Made by a program: the position numbers and the translations under genes. This document shows, in pieces, positions 1 through 5,086 of a stretch of DNA of 5,086 bases. The notes beneath the pieces were generated by a model. The model worked only from the letters and a program-made list of their open reading frames with translations, did not search any database and had not been told where the DNA came from. Within the stretch, counting starts at the first letter, position 1, and each line of letters begins with the position of its first letter. The stretch comes from Desulfarculaceae bacterium JdFR-95 (GTDB lineage Bacteria > Desulfobacterota > Desulfarculia > Desulfarculales > Desulfarculaceae): NCBI GenBank assembly GCA_002011835.1, contig MTPE01000096.1:895-5980 (forward strand), given 5' to 3'.

Positions 1-171
1 CACCAGCTCGGCCCGCGCCGCCAGGCGCTCGGCCAGACGGCGGTCCATCTCCTCCACCCGCGCACTGTGGCTGTAATAGACTCCCCCCGCCGCCATCAAC
101 ACCAAGGCGGTCAACACCGGCAATACGAACCGCTGCCGCAAGGAAAGACCTCGTCCCCAGAGGCTGGACAT
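1..171 (-). CDS. N-terminal fragment of a membrane-anchored protein, probably a sensor or chemoreceptor
   Basis: Only the first 57 residues are inside the window; the rest runs off the left edge. The protein starts MSSLWGRGLSLRQRF, a short basic cytoplasmic tail. One hydrophobic segment follows (about residues 16-33, VLPVLTALVLMAAGGVYY), then a charged, probably helical stretch rich in Glu, Arg and Ala (about residues 37-57). Such a tail, membrane helix and charged periplasmic helix is typical of methyl-accepting chemotaxis proteins, histidine kinases and GGDEF proteins, but no diagnostic domain is visible, so the class is inferred. The ATG at 171 is preceded by GAGGAG (184-179) with 7 bases of spacing, which supports this start. 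It is transcribed in the same direction as the porin gene but is separated from it by a terminator, so it is probably a separate unit with its own promoter. Confidence 0.7.
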   Translation of the reverse strand, partial: MSSLWGRGLSLRQRFVLPVLTALVLMAAGGVYYSHSARVEEMDRRLAERLAARAELV

Positions 172-197
172 AGCTCGTCTCCTCTCCCCCGGCATAC

Positions 198-246
198 CCT
201 GCCCCAACGGCAGAACACTTCACGATGTTGAACGGCGCGGGGCAGG
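198..246 (-). other. 5' leader stem upstream of the sensor-like gene
   Basis: CCTGCCCC at 198-205 and GGGGCAGG at 239-246 form a perfect 8-bp inverted repeat with a 33-base spacer. It lies inside the predicted leader of the leftmost gene and ends about 14 bases before the ribosome binding site. It could affect mRNA stability or translation. No known riboswitch class was recognised in the spacer. Confidence 0.3.
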
Positions 247-287
247 CTTCAAGGGGTGAAATCCAGTGATGTGGCGCCGCAGGTCTG

Positions 288-317
288 AATATAACTTACA
301 ATTCTGTGGCGGAGCAA
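288..317 (-). promoter_or_regulatory. Sigma70-like promoter for the sensor-like gene
   Basis: On the minus strand TTGCTC (317-312, 4 of 6 match to TTGACA) and TATATT (293-288, 5 of 6 match to TATAAT) are separated by 18 bases. The site lies in an AT-richer patch of otherwise GC-rich DNA. Transcription would begin near 281, giving a leader of about 110 bases to the ATG at 171. This is a motif match only. Confidence 0.4.
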
Positions 318-344
318 GCGTAACAAGCTGGCCCGCCCCTTTTT

Positions 345-462
345 GCTCCTCTACCAGGTATGTTTCCCGAAAAGGAGTGGCGGCCGATGAGGGTCAGAGT
401 CAGGCGAGAGAGGTTCTCGGAACAAACACTGGTTTCTTTGTGAAAACCAGTGCGTTGGCCGC
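345..462 (+). other. Possible structured RNA with a three-way junction
   Basis: On the plus strand four stems fit together without conflict. The first is 345-350 with 373-378 (6 bp, one G-U). A closing stem pairs 380-389 with 453-462 (10 bp, two G-U). Inside it lie a 5-bp hairpin, CGAGA 405-409 with TCTCG 415-419, and a 9-bp hairpin, CACTGGTTT 427-435 with AAACCAGTG 444-452. The last hairpin abuts the closing stem and could stack on it. The G-U pairs become A-C mismatches in the opposite strand, which favours plus-strand RNA. No promoter or terminator for such an RNA was found and no known riboswitch or sRNA family was recognised. On the minus strand the 9-bp hairpin is followed by TTTGTT and could act as a weak back-up terminator instead. 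Confidence 0.25.
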
Positions 463-544
463 ATGATCTCCTCTCGGAAGTGAAAAGGAGGAAAGTCCAG
501 CCCTTCTCTGGCCGCGGCCAGCCCCCTGGGGGGAGTCTGCCCGC

Positions 545-581
545 ACAAAAGGGGCCGGGCGCCTGGAGAGACGCCCGGCCC
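545..581 (-). terminator. Intrinsic terminator of the porin gene
   Basis: Read on the minus strand, GGGCCGGGCG (581-572) and CGCCCGGCCC (561-552) form a perfect 10-bp GC-rich stem with a 10-base loop. It is followed by C and the run TTTTGT (550-545). The stem begins 25 bases after the porin stop codon. This is a textbook Rho-independent terminator and separates the porin gene from the leftmost gene. There is no T-run on the other side, so it acts only for minus-strand transcription. Confidence 0.85.
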
Positions 582-606
582 AGGATAGCAAACCGCTCTC
601 GGGAGC

Positions 607-1872
607 CTAGAAGCCCACGGCCAACTGCGTGGTGATCAGGTCACGCTCGTCGTCGTTCTTGAACACCCCATGCATGTACTCCAGGCTGAGGGTGGTGTCG
701 GGCAGGAAGTCCCAGGCCACTCCCAGGCCCCACTGGCGCTCCGGCTCCAGGGAGTAGAGGTCGTTGGAGCCTTCGTAGCGCACGGCAAAGGTCCAGTCCT
801 GGATGGGCATGAAGGCCAGCTCCAGGTTCCAGGCCTTGGGGCGGGCGGTGTGGTCATCCGCGAAGCTCAGCTCGCCGGCCTTGAAGTCGTCCAGGGCGGT
901 GATGTACTCGCCGGTGAAGGCCAGCCACTTGTACTCCACCGCCAGCATGGCCGACAGGCCCGCCACCAGGCTGGAGAGCTTCTGGTCCGGCACCTCGTCG
1001 CGCAGGGTGTTGCTGGCCGCGATGTTGTTGATGTAGGCCAACCCCGCACGCAAGGTGATCTCGCCCAGGGCGCCCTCGGGCGACTCCAGCTGCACGCGGG
1101 CGTAGTAGGTGTTGATCTGGCTGTCGGGGTCGTCGCCGGACTCGTGCACGTCGCTGTTGAACAGCCCCGCGCCCACGTTCACCCAGGAGCCGGCCCACCC
1201 CACCTCGGCCGCACTGGCCTGGGTCTCGAACACGTTCTTGGTGATGGGGTCGCTGATGAGATAGCTCTCGAACAGGCCCACCGCGGGGTAGATGCGTCCG
1301 CCCAGGAAGTAGAAGGGCATGTCCTCGGTCTGGCCCAGGAGGATGAAGCCCTCGTCCAGGTCCACCGGCTCGGTACTGCCCTGCTCCCAGAGGAAGTGCA
1401 ACACCCCGCGGGTGTAGCGGTTGATCTGAGCCTCGAAGAAGATCTCGCCCGTGGCCAGGGTGATCTCGCTGCTGGTGCTGGTCTGGCCGTGTTTGGGCTT
1501 GTTGCGTTGCCAGGAGCCCTCCACCTCCACCGCGCCGTGGATGGTGATGCGCTTGCCCAGCTCGCTGAGCACGGCCGGGGCCTTGCGCGAGACCTCCTCC
1601 ACCTGCTGGGAGAGCTTCACCGAGTGGGTCTGGGCCTGGCGCGCCACCTTCTGGGCCTCCTGGGACGCGGCCTCCGCCCGTTTGGCCCGCGCCTCGGCCG
1701 CCTCCAGCTTGCGCTCCAGCTCGGCCACCCGCGCCTTCAGCGCCTTCAGCTCCTGGATCAGGGCCTCCACCTGCGCGTCACCGGCCGCCCGGACCTCGGT
1801 GGGGCTCCAGGCCATAACCACCAACAATCCCAGGCACAATCCGATGCTCAAGACATGACACCATCTCCTCAT
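607..1872 (-). CDS. lbtU: LbtU-family outer-membrane siderophore porin
   Basis: A 421-residue outer-membrane beta-barrel. Residues 1-30 are a signal peptide: a basic MRRW start, a hydrophobic core (GLCLGLLVVM) and a VRAA cleavage site. Residues 33-97 are a heptad-rich Ala/Glu/Lys coiled coil, likely in the periplasm. From about residue 108 (ITIHGAVEVEG) to the C-terminal Phe the protein alternates amphipathic strands with acidic turns, and it ends in an outer-membrane sorting signal (LAVGF). The coiled coil plus barrel and motifs such as GRIYPAVGLFES match the LbtU family, named for the TonB-independent legiobactin receptor of Legionella; the true substrate here is unknown. The ATG at 1872 is chosen because GGAGG (1886-1882) lies 9 bases upstream and the signal peptide begins there. 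A longer in-frame GTG start at 2016 would bury the signal peptide behind 48 basic residues. The gene follows the feo cluster and has its own candidate promoter and a strong terminator. Confidence 0.82.
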   Translation of the reverse strand: MRRWCHVLSIGLCLGLLVVMAWSPTEVRAAGDAQVEALIQELKALKARVAELERKLEAAEARAKRAEAASQEAQKVARQAQTHSVKLSQQVEEVSRKAPAVLSELGKRITIHGAVEVEGSWQRNKPKHGQTSTSSEITLATGEIFFEAQINRYTRGVLHFLWEQGSTEPVDLDEGFILLGQTEDMPFYFLGGRIYPAVGLFESYLISDPITKNVFETQASAAEVGWAGSWVNVGAGLFNSDVHESGDDPDSQINTYYARVQLESPEGALGEITLRAGLAYINNIAASNTLRDEVPDQKLSSLVAGLSAMLAVEYKWLAFTGEYITALDDFKAGELSFADDHTARPKAWNLELAFMPIQDWTFAVRYEGSNDLYSLEPERQWGLGVAWDFLPDTTLSLEYMHGVFKNDDERDLITTQLAVGF

Positions 1873-2099
1873 GCGAACATACCTCCAGCTCTCGGTTGCC
1901 GCCTGGTCTGTCCGCCACAGACGGAAACCTCCGGTCCCACAACCACGATGCGGGGCTCCATGCCGCGACCGCGGCCGCGTAAAGGCGAGCTTCCTGACAG
2001 CCAGGGCGTGGTTCACATTGCGGAGCCGGCGCCTTGTTTCCGCTTCAGGCGACGCCTATCGCCTCTTCAGAGACGGGTCTCCGCGGGAAAATTCGCACA

Positions 2100-2120
2100 C
2101 CAGAGTAAATTATGGTCTGG
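2100..2120. promoter_or_regulatory. Operator-like 21-bp dyad over the porin promoter
   Basis: CCAGA (2100-2104) and TCTGG (2116-2120) are exact inverted arms around an AT-rich 11-base centre (GTAAATTATGG). The spacing of about one and a half helical turns is usual for a dimeric repressor or activator, and the site covers the -10 hexamer and part of the spacer of the predicted promoter. It does not match the Fur consensus well, so the regulator is unknown. Five-base arms can arise by chance. Confidence 0.3.
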
Positions 2121-2130
2121 AATCAGTCAA
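2102..2130 (-). promoter_or_regulatory. Sigma70-like promoter for the porin gene
   Basis: On the minus strand TTGACT (2130-2125, 5 of 6 match to TTGACA) is followed after 17 bases by TACTCT (2107-2102, only 3 of 6 match to TATAAT). A better -10-like hexamer, CATAAT (2114-2109), lies in the same patch but at poor spacing from TTGACT. Transcription would start near 2095, leaving a leader of about 220 bases before the porin ATG. The strong -35 and the local AT richness support a promoter; the exact -10 is uncertain. Confidence 0.4.
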
Positions 2131-2221
2131 CCCCTTAACATGGCAGGGACATGGCCCGGCCACCGCAGCGGCAAGACCAGCTCCCCGCCCTGCCCCCATC
2201 GGCGGCCAGCGCCGGAGTCCC

Positions 2222-2243
2222 AAAACGAGCCGGCTCATCCGGC
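2222..2243 (-). terminator. Weak intrinsic terminator candidate after the feo cluster
   Basis: On the minus strand GCCGG (2243-2239) and CCGGC (2233-2229) form a 5-bp stem with a 5-base loop, followed by TCG and then TTTT (2225-2222). The stem is short and the T-run is brief and displaced by three bases, so termination would be inefficient. Its position between the feo genes and the porin promoter fits an end of the feo transcript. Confidence 0.25.
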
Positions 2244-2268
2244 AAACGCCAAGTGGCGCTAGAATCAT

Positions 2269-2333
2269 CCCGGGCCGGATCAGGGCTGGCCCCCTAGCCA
2301 CCCTTGAAGGACTATGGCCCCCACCGGCCCGGG
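2269..2333. repeat. GC-rich inverted repeat
   Basis: CCCGGGCCGG (2269-2278) and CCGGCCCGGG (2324-2333) are perfect 10-bp arms with a 45-base spacer. One more T-A pair (2268 with 2334) extends the stem. The spacer can form smaller stems, such as GGCT 2284-2287 with AGCC 2296-2299. There is no adjacent T-run, so it is not a standard terminator. It could stabilise the 3' end of the feo mRNA or be an extragenic palindrome. Confidence 0.45.
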
Positions 2334-2458
2334 ACGAACAAGACGGTGCCGCTGGTCTTTGCCAGGAAAATGATAGACGGATTCACGGCCTCGGTATTCC
2401 GGTCGTACTCCGGGTGAGGCACCATGTCATCTCCCTGGCAAAGGCCACGAAATCTCAT
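2312..2458 (-). CDS. Doubtful 48-residue open reading frame downstream of the feo genes
   Basis: An ATG at 2458 is preceded by AGGAG (2468-2464) with 5 bases of spacing and opens a 48-residue frame beginning MRFRGLCQGDDMVPHPEYDR. It has no signal peptide, no membrane helix and no family I recognise. It lies 87 bases after the Cys-rich gene on the same strand and could be a fourth member of the operon. Against this, nearly all of it overlaps the hairpin at 2353-2447, and its third-position GC (35 of 48 codons) looks lower than in the certain genes nearby. It is listed because the ribosome binding site is good. Confidence 0.22.
   Translation of the reverse strand: MRFRGLCQGDDMVPHPEYDRNTEAVNPSIIFLAKTSGTVLFVPGRWGP
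2353..2447. repeat. Long imperfect palindrome (95 bases)
   Basis: Arms 2353-2366 and 2434-2447 pair over 14 positions (13 Watson-Crick, one G-U on the plus strand), with the core CTTTGCCAGG against CCTGGCAAAG. After a 3x3 internal loop a second stem pairs 2370-2375 with 2425-2430 (one G-U). Deeper still, GCCTC (2388-2392) pairs with GAGGC (2416-2420). The nested stems make one long hairpin with a branched or looped tip. Wobble pairs favour the plus strand slightly. It resembles extragenic palindromic or miniature inverted-repeat elements, but no second copy is in the window. Confidence 0.5.
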
Positions 2459-2545
2459 CCCTACTCCTGTGCCGACGGCCTGGGCCGCGATCTCAAGGAG
2501 CCTCCACCCCCGCCCTTTGCCGGACGATCCCACCAGGCCGAGGTC

Positions 2546-2725
2546 TCAGCCGCGGGAATCCTCATCGGCCCGCTCGCAGGACCGGCAGCTCGGCTCCGGG
2601 GGAGGCGGGCCGCACTGGGCACACCCGCAAGTGGAGGCCCGGCCCTGGAAGTGCCGCCGCAGCCTCCAGACCAGGTAGCCCGCGGCCGCCACCACGATGA
2701 TCCCTACTGCTGCCTCCTGCCACAT
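2546..2725 (-). CDS. FeoB-associated Cys-rich membrane protein
   Basis: A 59-residue protein with a very short N-terminus, one membrane helix (about residues 5-20, ending GYLVW), a basic RLRRH stop-transfer motif and a Cys-rich tail. The tail has C33, C35 and C38 (CxCxxC) and, after a Pro run, C47 and C50 (CxxC), then an acidic end. Size, topology and position right after feoB match the small FeoB-associated Cys-rich family found in many bacteria that lack FeoC. The cysteines probably face the cytoplasm by the positive-inside rule and could bind Fe(II), Zn or an Fe-S cluster; this is inferred. GGAGG (2736-2732) lies 6 bases before the ATG at 2725. The start is 64 bases after the feoB stop, so co-transcription is likely. 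The second CxxC beyond the usual first cluster is notable. Confidence 0.72.
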   Translation of the reverse strand: MWQEAAVGIIVVAAAGYLVWRLRRHFQGRASTCGCAQCGPPPPEPSCRSCERADEDSRG

Positions 2726-2789
2726 GCCGTACCTCCCGTCGGCCTTCCCCGGGGCGGGGGCGGTGCCCCAGGCGGCCCTCCACCGCCCC

Positions 2790-4928
2790 TCAGCCCAGGC
2801 CCAGGGCCCGCCCCCCCTGGTACACCACCAGGGCCAGCAGGTAGGCCAGGGTGGTGTTGTAGGCCAGCGAAAACAAGGGCCAGCGCCAGGAGCCGGTCTC
2901 GCGGCGGATGGTGACCACCGTGGCCACGCAGGGGGCATAGACCATCACGAAGATCATCAGCGCCGCGGCCTTGAGCGGACCCCAACTCGGAGTGGCGGCC
3001 AGACGCCGGGCCAGACTGGTCTCCTCCTCGGCCTTGGCCCCCAGGCTGTAGGCCGTGCCCAGGGTGGAGACGATCACCTCCTTGGCGGCGAAGCCCCCCA
3101 CCAGGGCCACGTTGGTGCGCCAGTCGAAACCCAACGGCGCGGTGAGCCGGCTCAGGGCCCGGCCCATGCGCCCGGCCCAGGTGTGGGCCAGCTCCTCCTG
3201 GGCCATGCGGCCCTCCAGTTCCTGGCGCTGGGCCGGGCTGGTAGCGGCGGCGATGCGCGCCTGCCAGGCCGCCCGCGCCTGGGGGTCCAGGCCGGGGTAG
3301 GTCATCAGGGCCCACATCACGATGCTCACCCCCAGGATCAGAGTCCCGGCCTTCTTGGCATACTGCCAGGTGCGCTCCCAGGTGTGGATGGCCAGGCCCT
3401 TGAAGGTGGGGGCGCGGTAGGGGGGCAGCTCCATCACGAAGGGGGCCTGCTCACCGCCCAGCAGGGTGGAGCGCAACAGACGCGCGGCCATGAGCGCCAG
3501 GGCCCAGGAGAGGAGGGTGAGCAGGAACAGCACCATGGCCTGGCGCGAGGCGAAGAAGGCAGCGATGAGCACGCTGTAGACCGGCAGCTTGGCCCCGCAG
3601 TTCATGAAGGGCACCACCAGGATGGTGGCCAGGCGGGCCTTGGGGTCCTTGAGGGTGCGGGTGGCCATCACCCCCGGCACCGCACAGCCGCCGCTGATGC
3701 CCCCGCCCACGATGAGCGCGATCACCGAGTTGCCGTGCAGGCCGAAGACCCTCAGCACCCGGTCCATGAGGTAGGCCACCCGGGCCATGTAGCCCGAGTC
3801 CTCCATCACCGCGATCACGAAGAACATGAACATGATCAGGGGCACGAAGCCCAACACCCCGCCCACGCCGTCGATCACCCCCGAGACCAACAGCGAGCGC
3901 AAGGGCCCCGGCGGCAGCCACTCGCTCACCCGTCCCCCCAGCCAGGCGAAACCTGCCTCCAACCAGGCCACCGGCTCCTCCGCCCCCCAGAACACGAACT
4001 GGTAGGCACCGTAGAGCACCGCCAGCAGGAACAAGGGGCCGAACAGGCGGTGGGTGAGCACCCGGTCCACCCGGTCGCTGAAGTCCAGGCGCACCTCGCG
4101 CTGGTGGGTCACCACCTGGCGGGAGAGGGAGGAGATGAAGCCGTAGCGGTAGTCGGCGATCACGCTCTCGGGGTCGTCGTCCAGGGTGCGGCGGATGTGC
4201 TCGCCGATGCGGCGCACCACGGGCAACACCCGCCGGCCCAGCTCGCTGTCCTCGCGGATCTGGCCCATCACCTCGCTGTCGCCCTCCAACAACTTGAGCG
4301 CCAGCCAGCGGGCCGAGATCAGGCCCTGGCGGGGCACCCCGCCCTCCAGGATGGCGGTCAGCTCGGCGATGCCCTGGTCCACGTCGCTGCCGTAGGAGAT
4401 GACCAGAGGCCGCCAGCGGGGTGCGGCCTGGGCCACGGCCACCGCCCGGCGCAGCAGCTCGTCCACCCCCTGGCCCCGCCGGCCCACCGTGGGCACCACC
4501 GGCACCCCCAACAGCTCCTCCAGCCGGCGCGCGTCGATCTGCATGCCCCGGGCCTGGGCCACGTCGATCATGTTCAGGCACACCACCAGCGGCACCCCCA
4601 GCTCCATGAGCTGCACCGTGAGATACAGGTTGCGCTCCAGGTTGGCCGCGTCCACCACGTCCACCACCACGTCGGGCCGCTGGCCGATGAGGTAGTTGCG
4701 CGCCACCAGCTCCTCCAGGGAGTAGGCGGTGAGACTGTAGGTGCCCGGCAGGTCCACCACCCGCACGCGTAAGCCCTCCAGGATGGCCTCGCCCTCCTTC
4801 TTGTCCACGGTCACCCCGGGGTAGTTGCCCACGTGCTGGCGCGAGCCGGTCAGCGCGTTGAACACCGAGGTCTTGCCCGCGTTGGGGTTGCCGGCCAGAG
4901 CGATGGTGACCTGGGGCTCTCGACTCAC
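2790..4928 (-). CDS. feoB: Ferrous iron transporter FeoB
   Basis: A 712-residue inner-membrane Fe(II) transporter with a cytoplasmic G domain. G1 is GNPNAGKTS (residues 13-21), G2 is T40 in YPGVTVDKKEG, G3 is DLPG (59-62) and G4 is NMID (119-122). The G5 loop is probably near 147-151 (TVGRR). A helical linker (about 170-285) joins it to a polytopic membrane part (about 292-710). The membrane part has the FeoB signatures CAVPGVMATRT (415-425), FMNCGAKLPVY (441-451) and GFAAKEVIVSTL (612-623), plus PCVAT near 666-670. Cys415, Cys444 and Cys667 are the transport-path candidates. Length is normal and the frame is intact. Translation starts at a GTG whose GTGA overlaps the feoA stop by four bases, with GGAGG-rich sequence just upstream, so translation is probably coupled to feoA. 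The first gate motif differs from the usual GFGCNVPAIMATR. Confidence 0.97.
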   Translation of the reverse strand: MSREPQVTIALAGNPNAGKTSVFNALTGSRQHVGNYPGVTVDKKEGEAILEGLRVRVVDLPGTYSLTAYSLEELVARNYLIGQRPDVVVDVVDAANLERNLYLTVQLMELGVPLVVCLNMIDVAQARGMQIDARRLEELLGVPVVPTVGRRGQGVDELLRRAVAVAQAAPRWRPLVISYGSDVDQGIAELTAILEGGVPRQGLISARWLALKLLEGDSEVMGQIREDSELGRRVLPVVRRIGEHIRRTLDDDPESVIADYRYGFISSLSRQVVTHQREVRLDFSDRVDRVLTHRLFGPLFLLAVLYGAYQFVFWGAEEPVAWLEAGFAWLGGRVSEWLPPGPLRSLLVSGVIDGVGGVLGFVPLIMFMFFVIAVMEDSGYMARVAYLMDRVLRVFGLHGNSVIALIVGGGISGGCAVPGVMATRTLKDPKARLATILVVPFMNCGAKLPVYSVLIAAFFASRQAMVLFLLTLLSWALALMAARLLRSTLLGGEQAPFVMELPPYRAPTFKGLAIHTWERTWQYAKKAGTLILGVSIVMWALMTYPGLDPQARAAWQARIAAATSPAQRQELEGRMAQEELAHTWAGRMGRALSRLTAPLGFDWRTNVALVGGFAAKEVIVSTLGTAYSLGAKAEEETSLARRLAATPSWGPLKAAALMIFVMVYAPCVATVVTIRRETGSWRWPLFSLAYNTTLAYLLALVVYQGGRALGLG

Positions 4929-5086
4929 GATTCCTCCTCCACCTCCACCAGGATGTAGTCGGCCTCGTTGTTGCGCAGGGTCAGGTTGTAGCCCCGGAGC
5001 TTGATCTCCACCGGGTCCTTGAGGGGGGCGCGGCCGATCACGCGGATGGGGGTGCCGGGCACCAGGCCCATGTCGCGGATGCGGCG
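4925..5086 (-). CDS. feoA: Ferrous iron transport protein FeoA, C-terminal part
   Basis: The last 53 residues of FeoA; the start lies beyond the right edge. FeoA is a small cytoplasmic SH3-like protein, usually about 75-85 residues, needed for FeoB-driven Fe(II) uptake and thought to act on the FeoB G domain. Visible hallmarks are RDMGLVPGTPIRVIGRAP, then DPVEIKLRGYNLTLRNNEA, the pattern MGLxPG, AP, DP, G and LR that marks the FeoA core. The end is acidic (VEVEEES). The stop TGA (4927-4925) overlaps the feoB GTG start in GTGA, so the pair forms an operon with likely translational coupling. Any Fur box would lie upstream, outside the window. Confidence 0.93.
   Translation of the reverse strand, partial: RRIRDMGLVPGTPIRVIGRAPLKDPVEIKLRGYNLTLRNNEADYILVEVEEES

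Larger units (their letters stand above)
172..606. other. Intergenic region between the porin gene and the sensor-like gene
   Basis: No convincing coding region is seen in these 435 bases on either strand; the short open frames lack family resemblance and run through the predicted RNA stems. The region holds the porin terminator (545-581), two GC-rich perfect palindromic stretches (508-521 and 522-533), a potential multi-stem fold (345-462), a sigma70-like promoter facing the left gene (288-317) and a leader stem (198-246). Confidence 0.6.
1873..2545. other. Intergenic region between the feo cluster and the porin gene
   Basis: These 673 bases carry no secure gene. From the feo side they hold a doubtful 48-codon frame (2458-2312), two large inverted repeats (2353-2447 and 2269-2333), a weak terminator candidate (2222-2243) and the porin promoter with a dyad (2100-2130). 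The leader then has small stems at 2070-2081, 2047-2064 and 1906-1922. The last is GTCTGT paired with ACAGAC around a 5-base loop, about 20 bases before the porin ribosome binding site. No known riboswitch consensus was seen. Confidence 0.55.

Noticed and set aside
281..310. Fur box in the AT-rich patch before the sensor-like gene
   Set aside because: The match to the 19-bp Fur consensus is poor and lacks the inverted symmetry; the patch is better explained as a promoter.
308..344. Plus-strand terminator (GGCGG at 308-312, CCGCC at 333-337, then TTTTT)
   Set aside because: The outer stem is only 5 bp with an irregular interior and there is no plus-strand gene upstream that it could end.
387..443. 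An 18-codon plus-strand frame with AAGGAG 9 bases upstream, like a leader peptide
   Set aside because: No plus-strand gene follows that it could regulate, and the frame runs through the predicted RNA stems.
488..498. GAGGAAAGTCC, the same as a conserved core string of bacterial RNase P RNA
   Set aside because: The rest of the RNase P core, including the conserved 3' half, is absent before the porin gene begins, so this is a chance 11-base match.
1873..2016. N-terminal extension of the porin to a GTG at 2016
   Set aside because: The extra 48 residues are basic and would place the signal peptide in the interior. The ATG at 1872 has a well-spaced GGAGG and begins a clean signal peptide.
670..2262. 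A 530-codon plus-strand open frame opposite the porin gene
   Set aside because: It is an antisense shadow of the barrel gene, running on into the intergenic region. It has no family resemblance and an unlikely composition.
2353..2447. Integron attC site, suggested by the size and imperfect pairing of the palindrome
   Set aside because: The ends lack the RYYYAAC and GTTRRRY core sites and there is no integrase or cassette array nearby.
2697..4772. A 691-codon plus-strand open frame opposite feoB
   Set aside because: It is an antisense shadow of feoB in high-GC DNA. Its product is low-complexity His/Gln/Gly/Pro-rich with no recognisable domain, while the minus strand encodes a complete FeoB.

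Overview
The window looks like a high-GC chromosomal region from a Gram-negative bacterium. A deltaproteobacterial (Desulfobacterota-type) host fits best: the FeoB sequence style, the FeoB-associated Cys-rich mini-protein and an LbtU-type outer-membrane porin point that way, but taxonomy is inferred from these alone. All convincing genes lie on the minus strand, so the biological order runs from high to low coordinates.

Right part (5086 to about 2546): a ferrous-iron uptake operon. It holds the C-terminal 53 residues of FeoA (cut by the window edge), then FeoB (712 aa, GTG start, 4-base GTGA overlap with the feoA stop), then a 59-residue single-pass membrane protein with five cysteines (FeoB-associated Cys-rich type). 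A possible fourth, very small ORF (48 aa, good ribosome binding site) follows at 2458-2312, but it sits inside strong inverted repeats and may not be a gene.

Middle (2545-1873): 673 bases without a secure gene. They hold a long imperfect hairpin (2353-2447), a second GC-rich inverted repeat (2269-2333), a weak terminator candidate (2222-2243), and an AT-richer patch around 2100-2130. That patch combines a sigma70-like promoter with a 21-bp dyad and is the best candidate control site for the next gene. A leader of roughly 220 bases would follow.

Left-centre (1872-607): a 421-residue outer-membrane beta-barrel protein with signal peptide and N-terminal coiled coil, of the LbtU siderophore-porin family. 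It is closed by a strong intrinsic terminator (581-545). Next to feoAB it suggests an outer-membrane entry step feeding an inner-membrane Fe(II) transporter, with no TonB-dependent receptor in view.

Far left (606-1): about 435 bases with no gene, holding a possible three-way-junction RNA fold (380-462), a good sigma70-like promoter (317-288) and a 5' leader hairpin. Then comes the first 57 residues of a membrane-anchored protein, probably a sensor or chemoreceptor, cut by the window edge.
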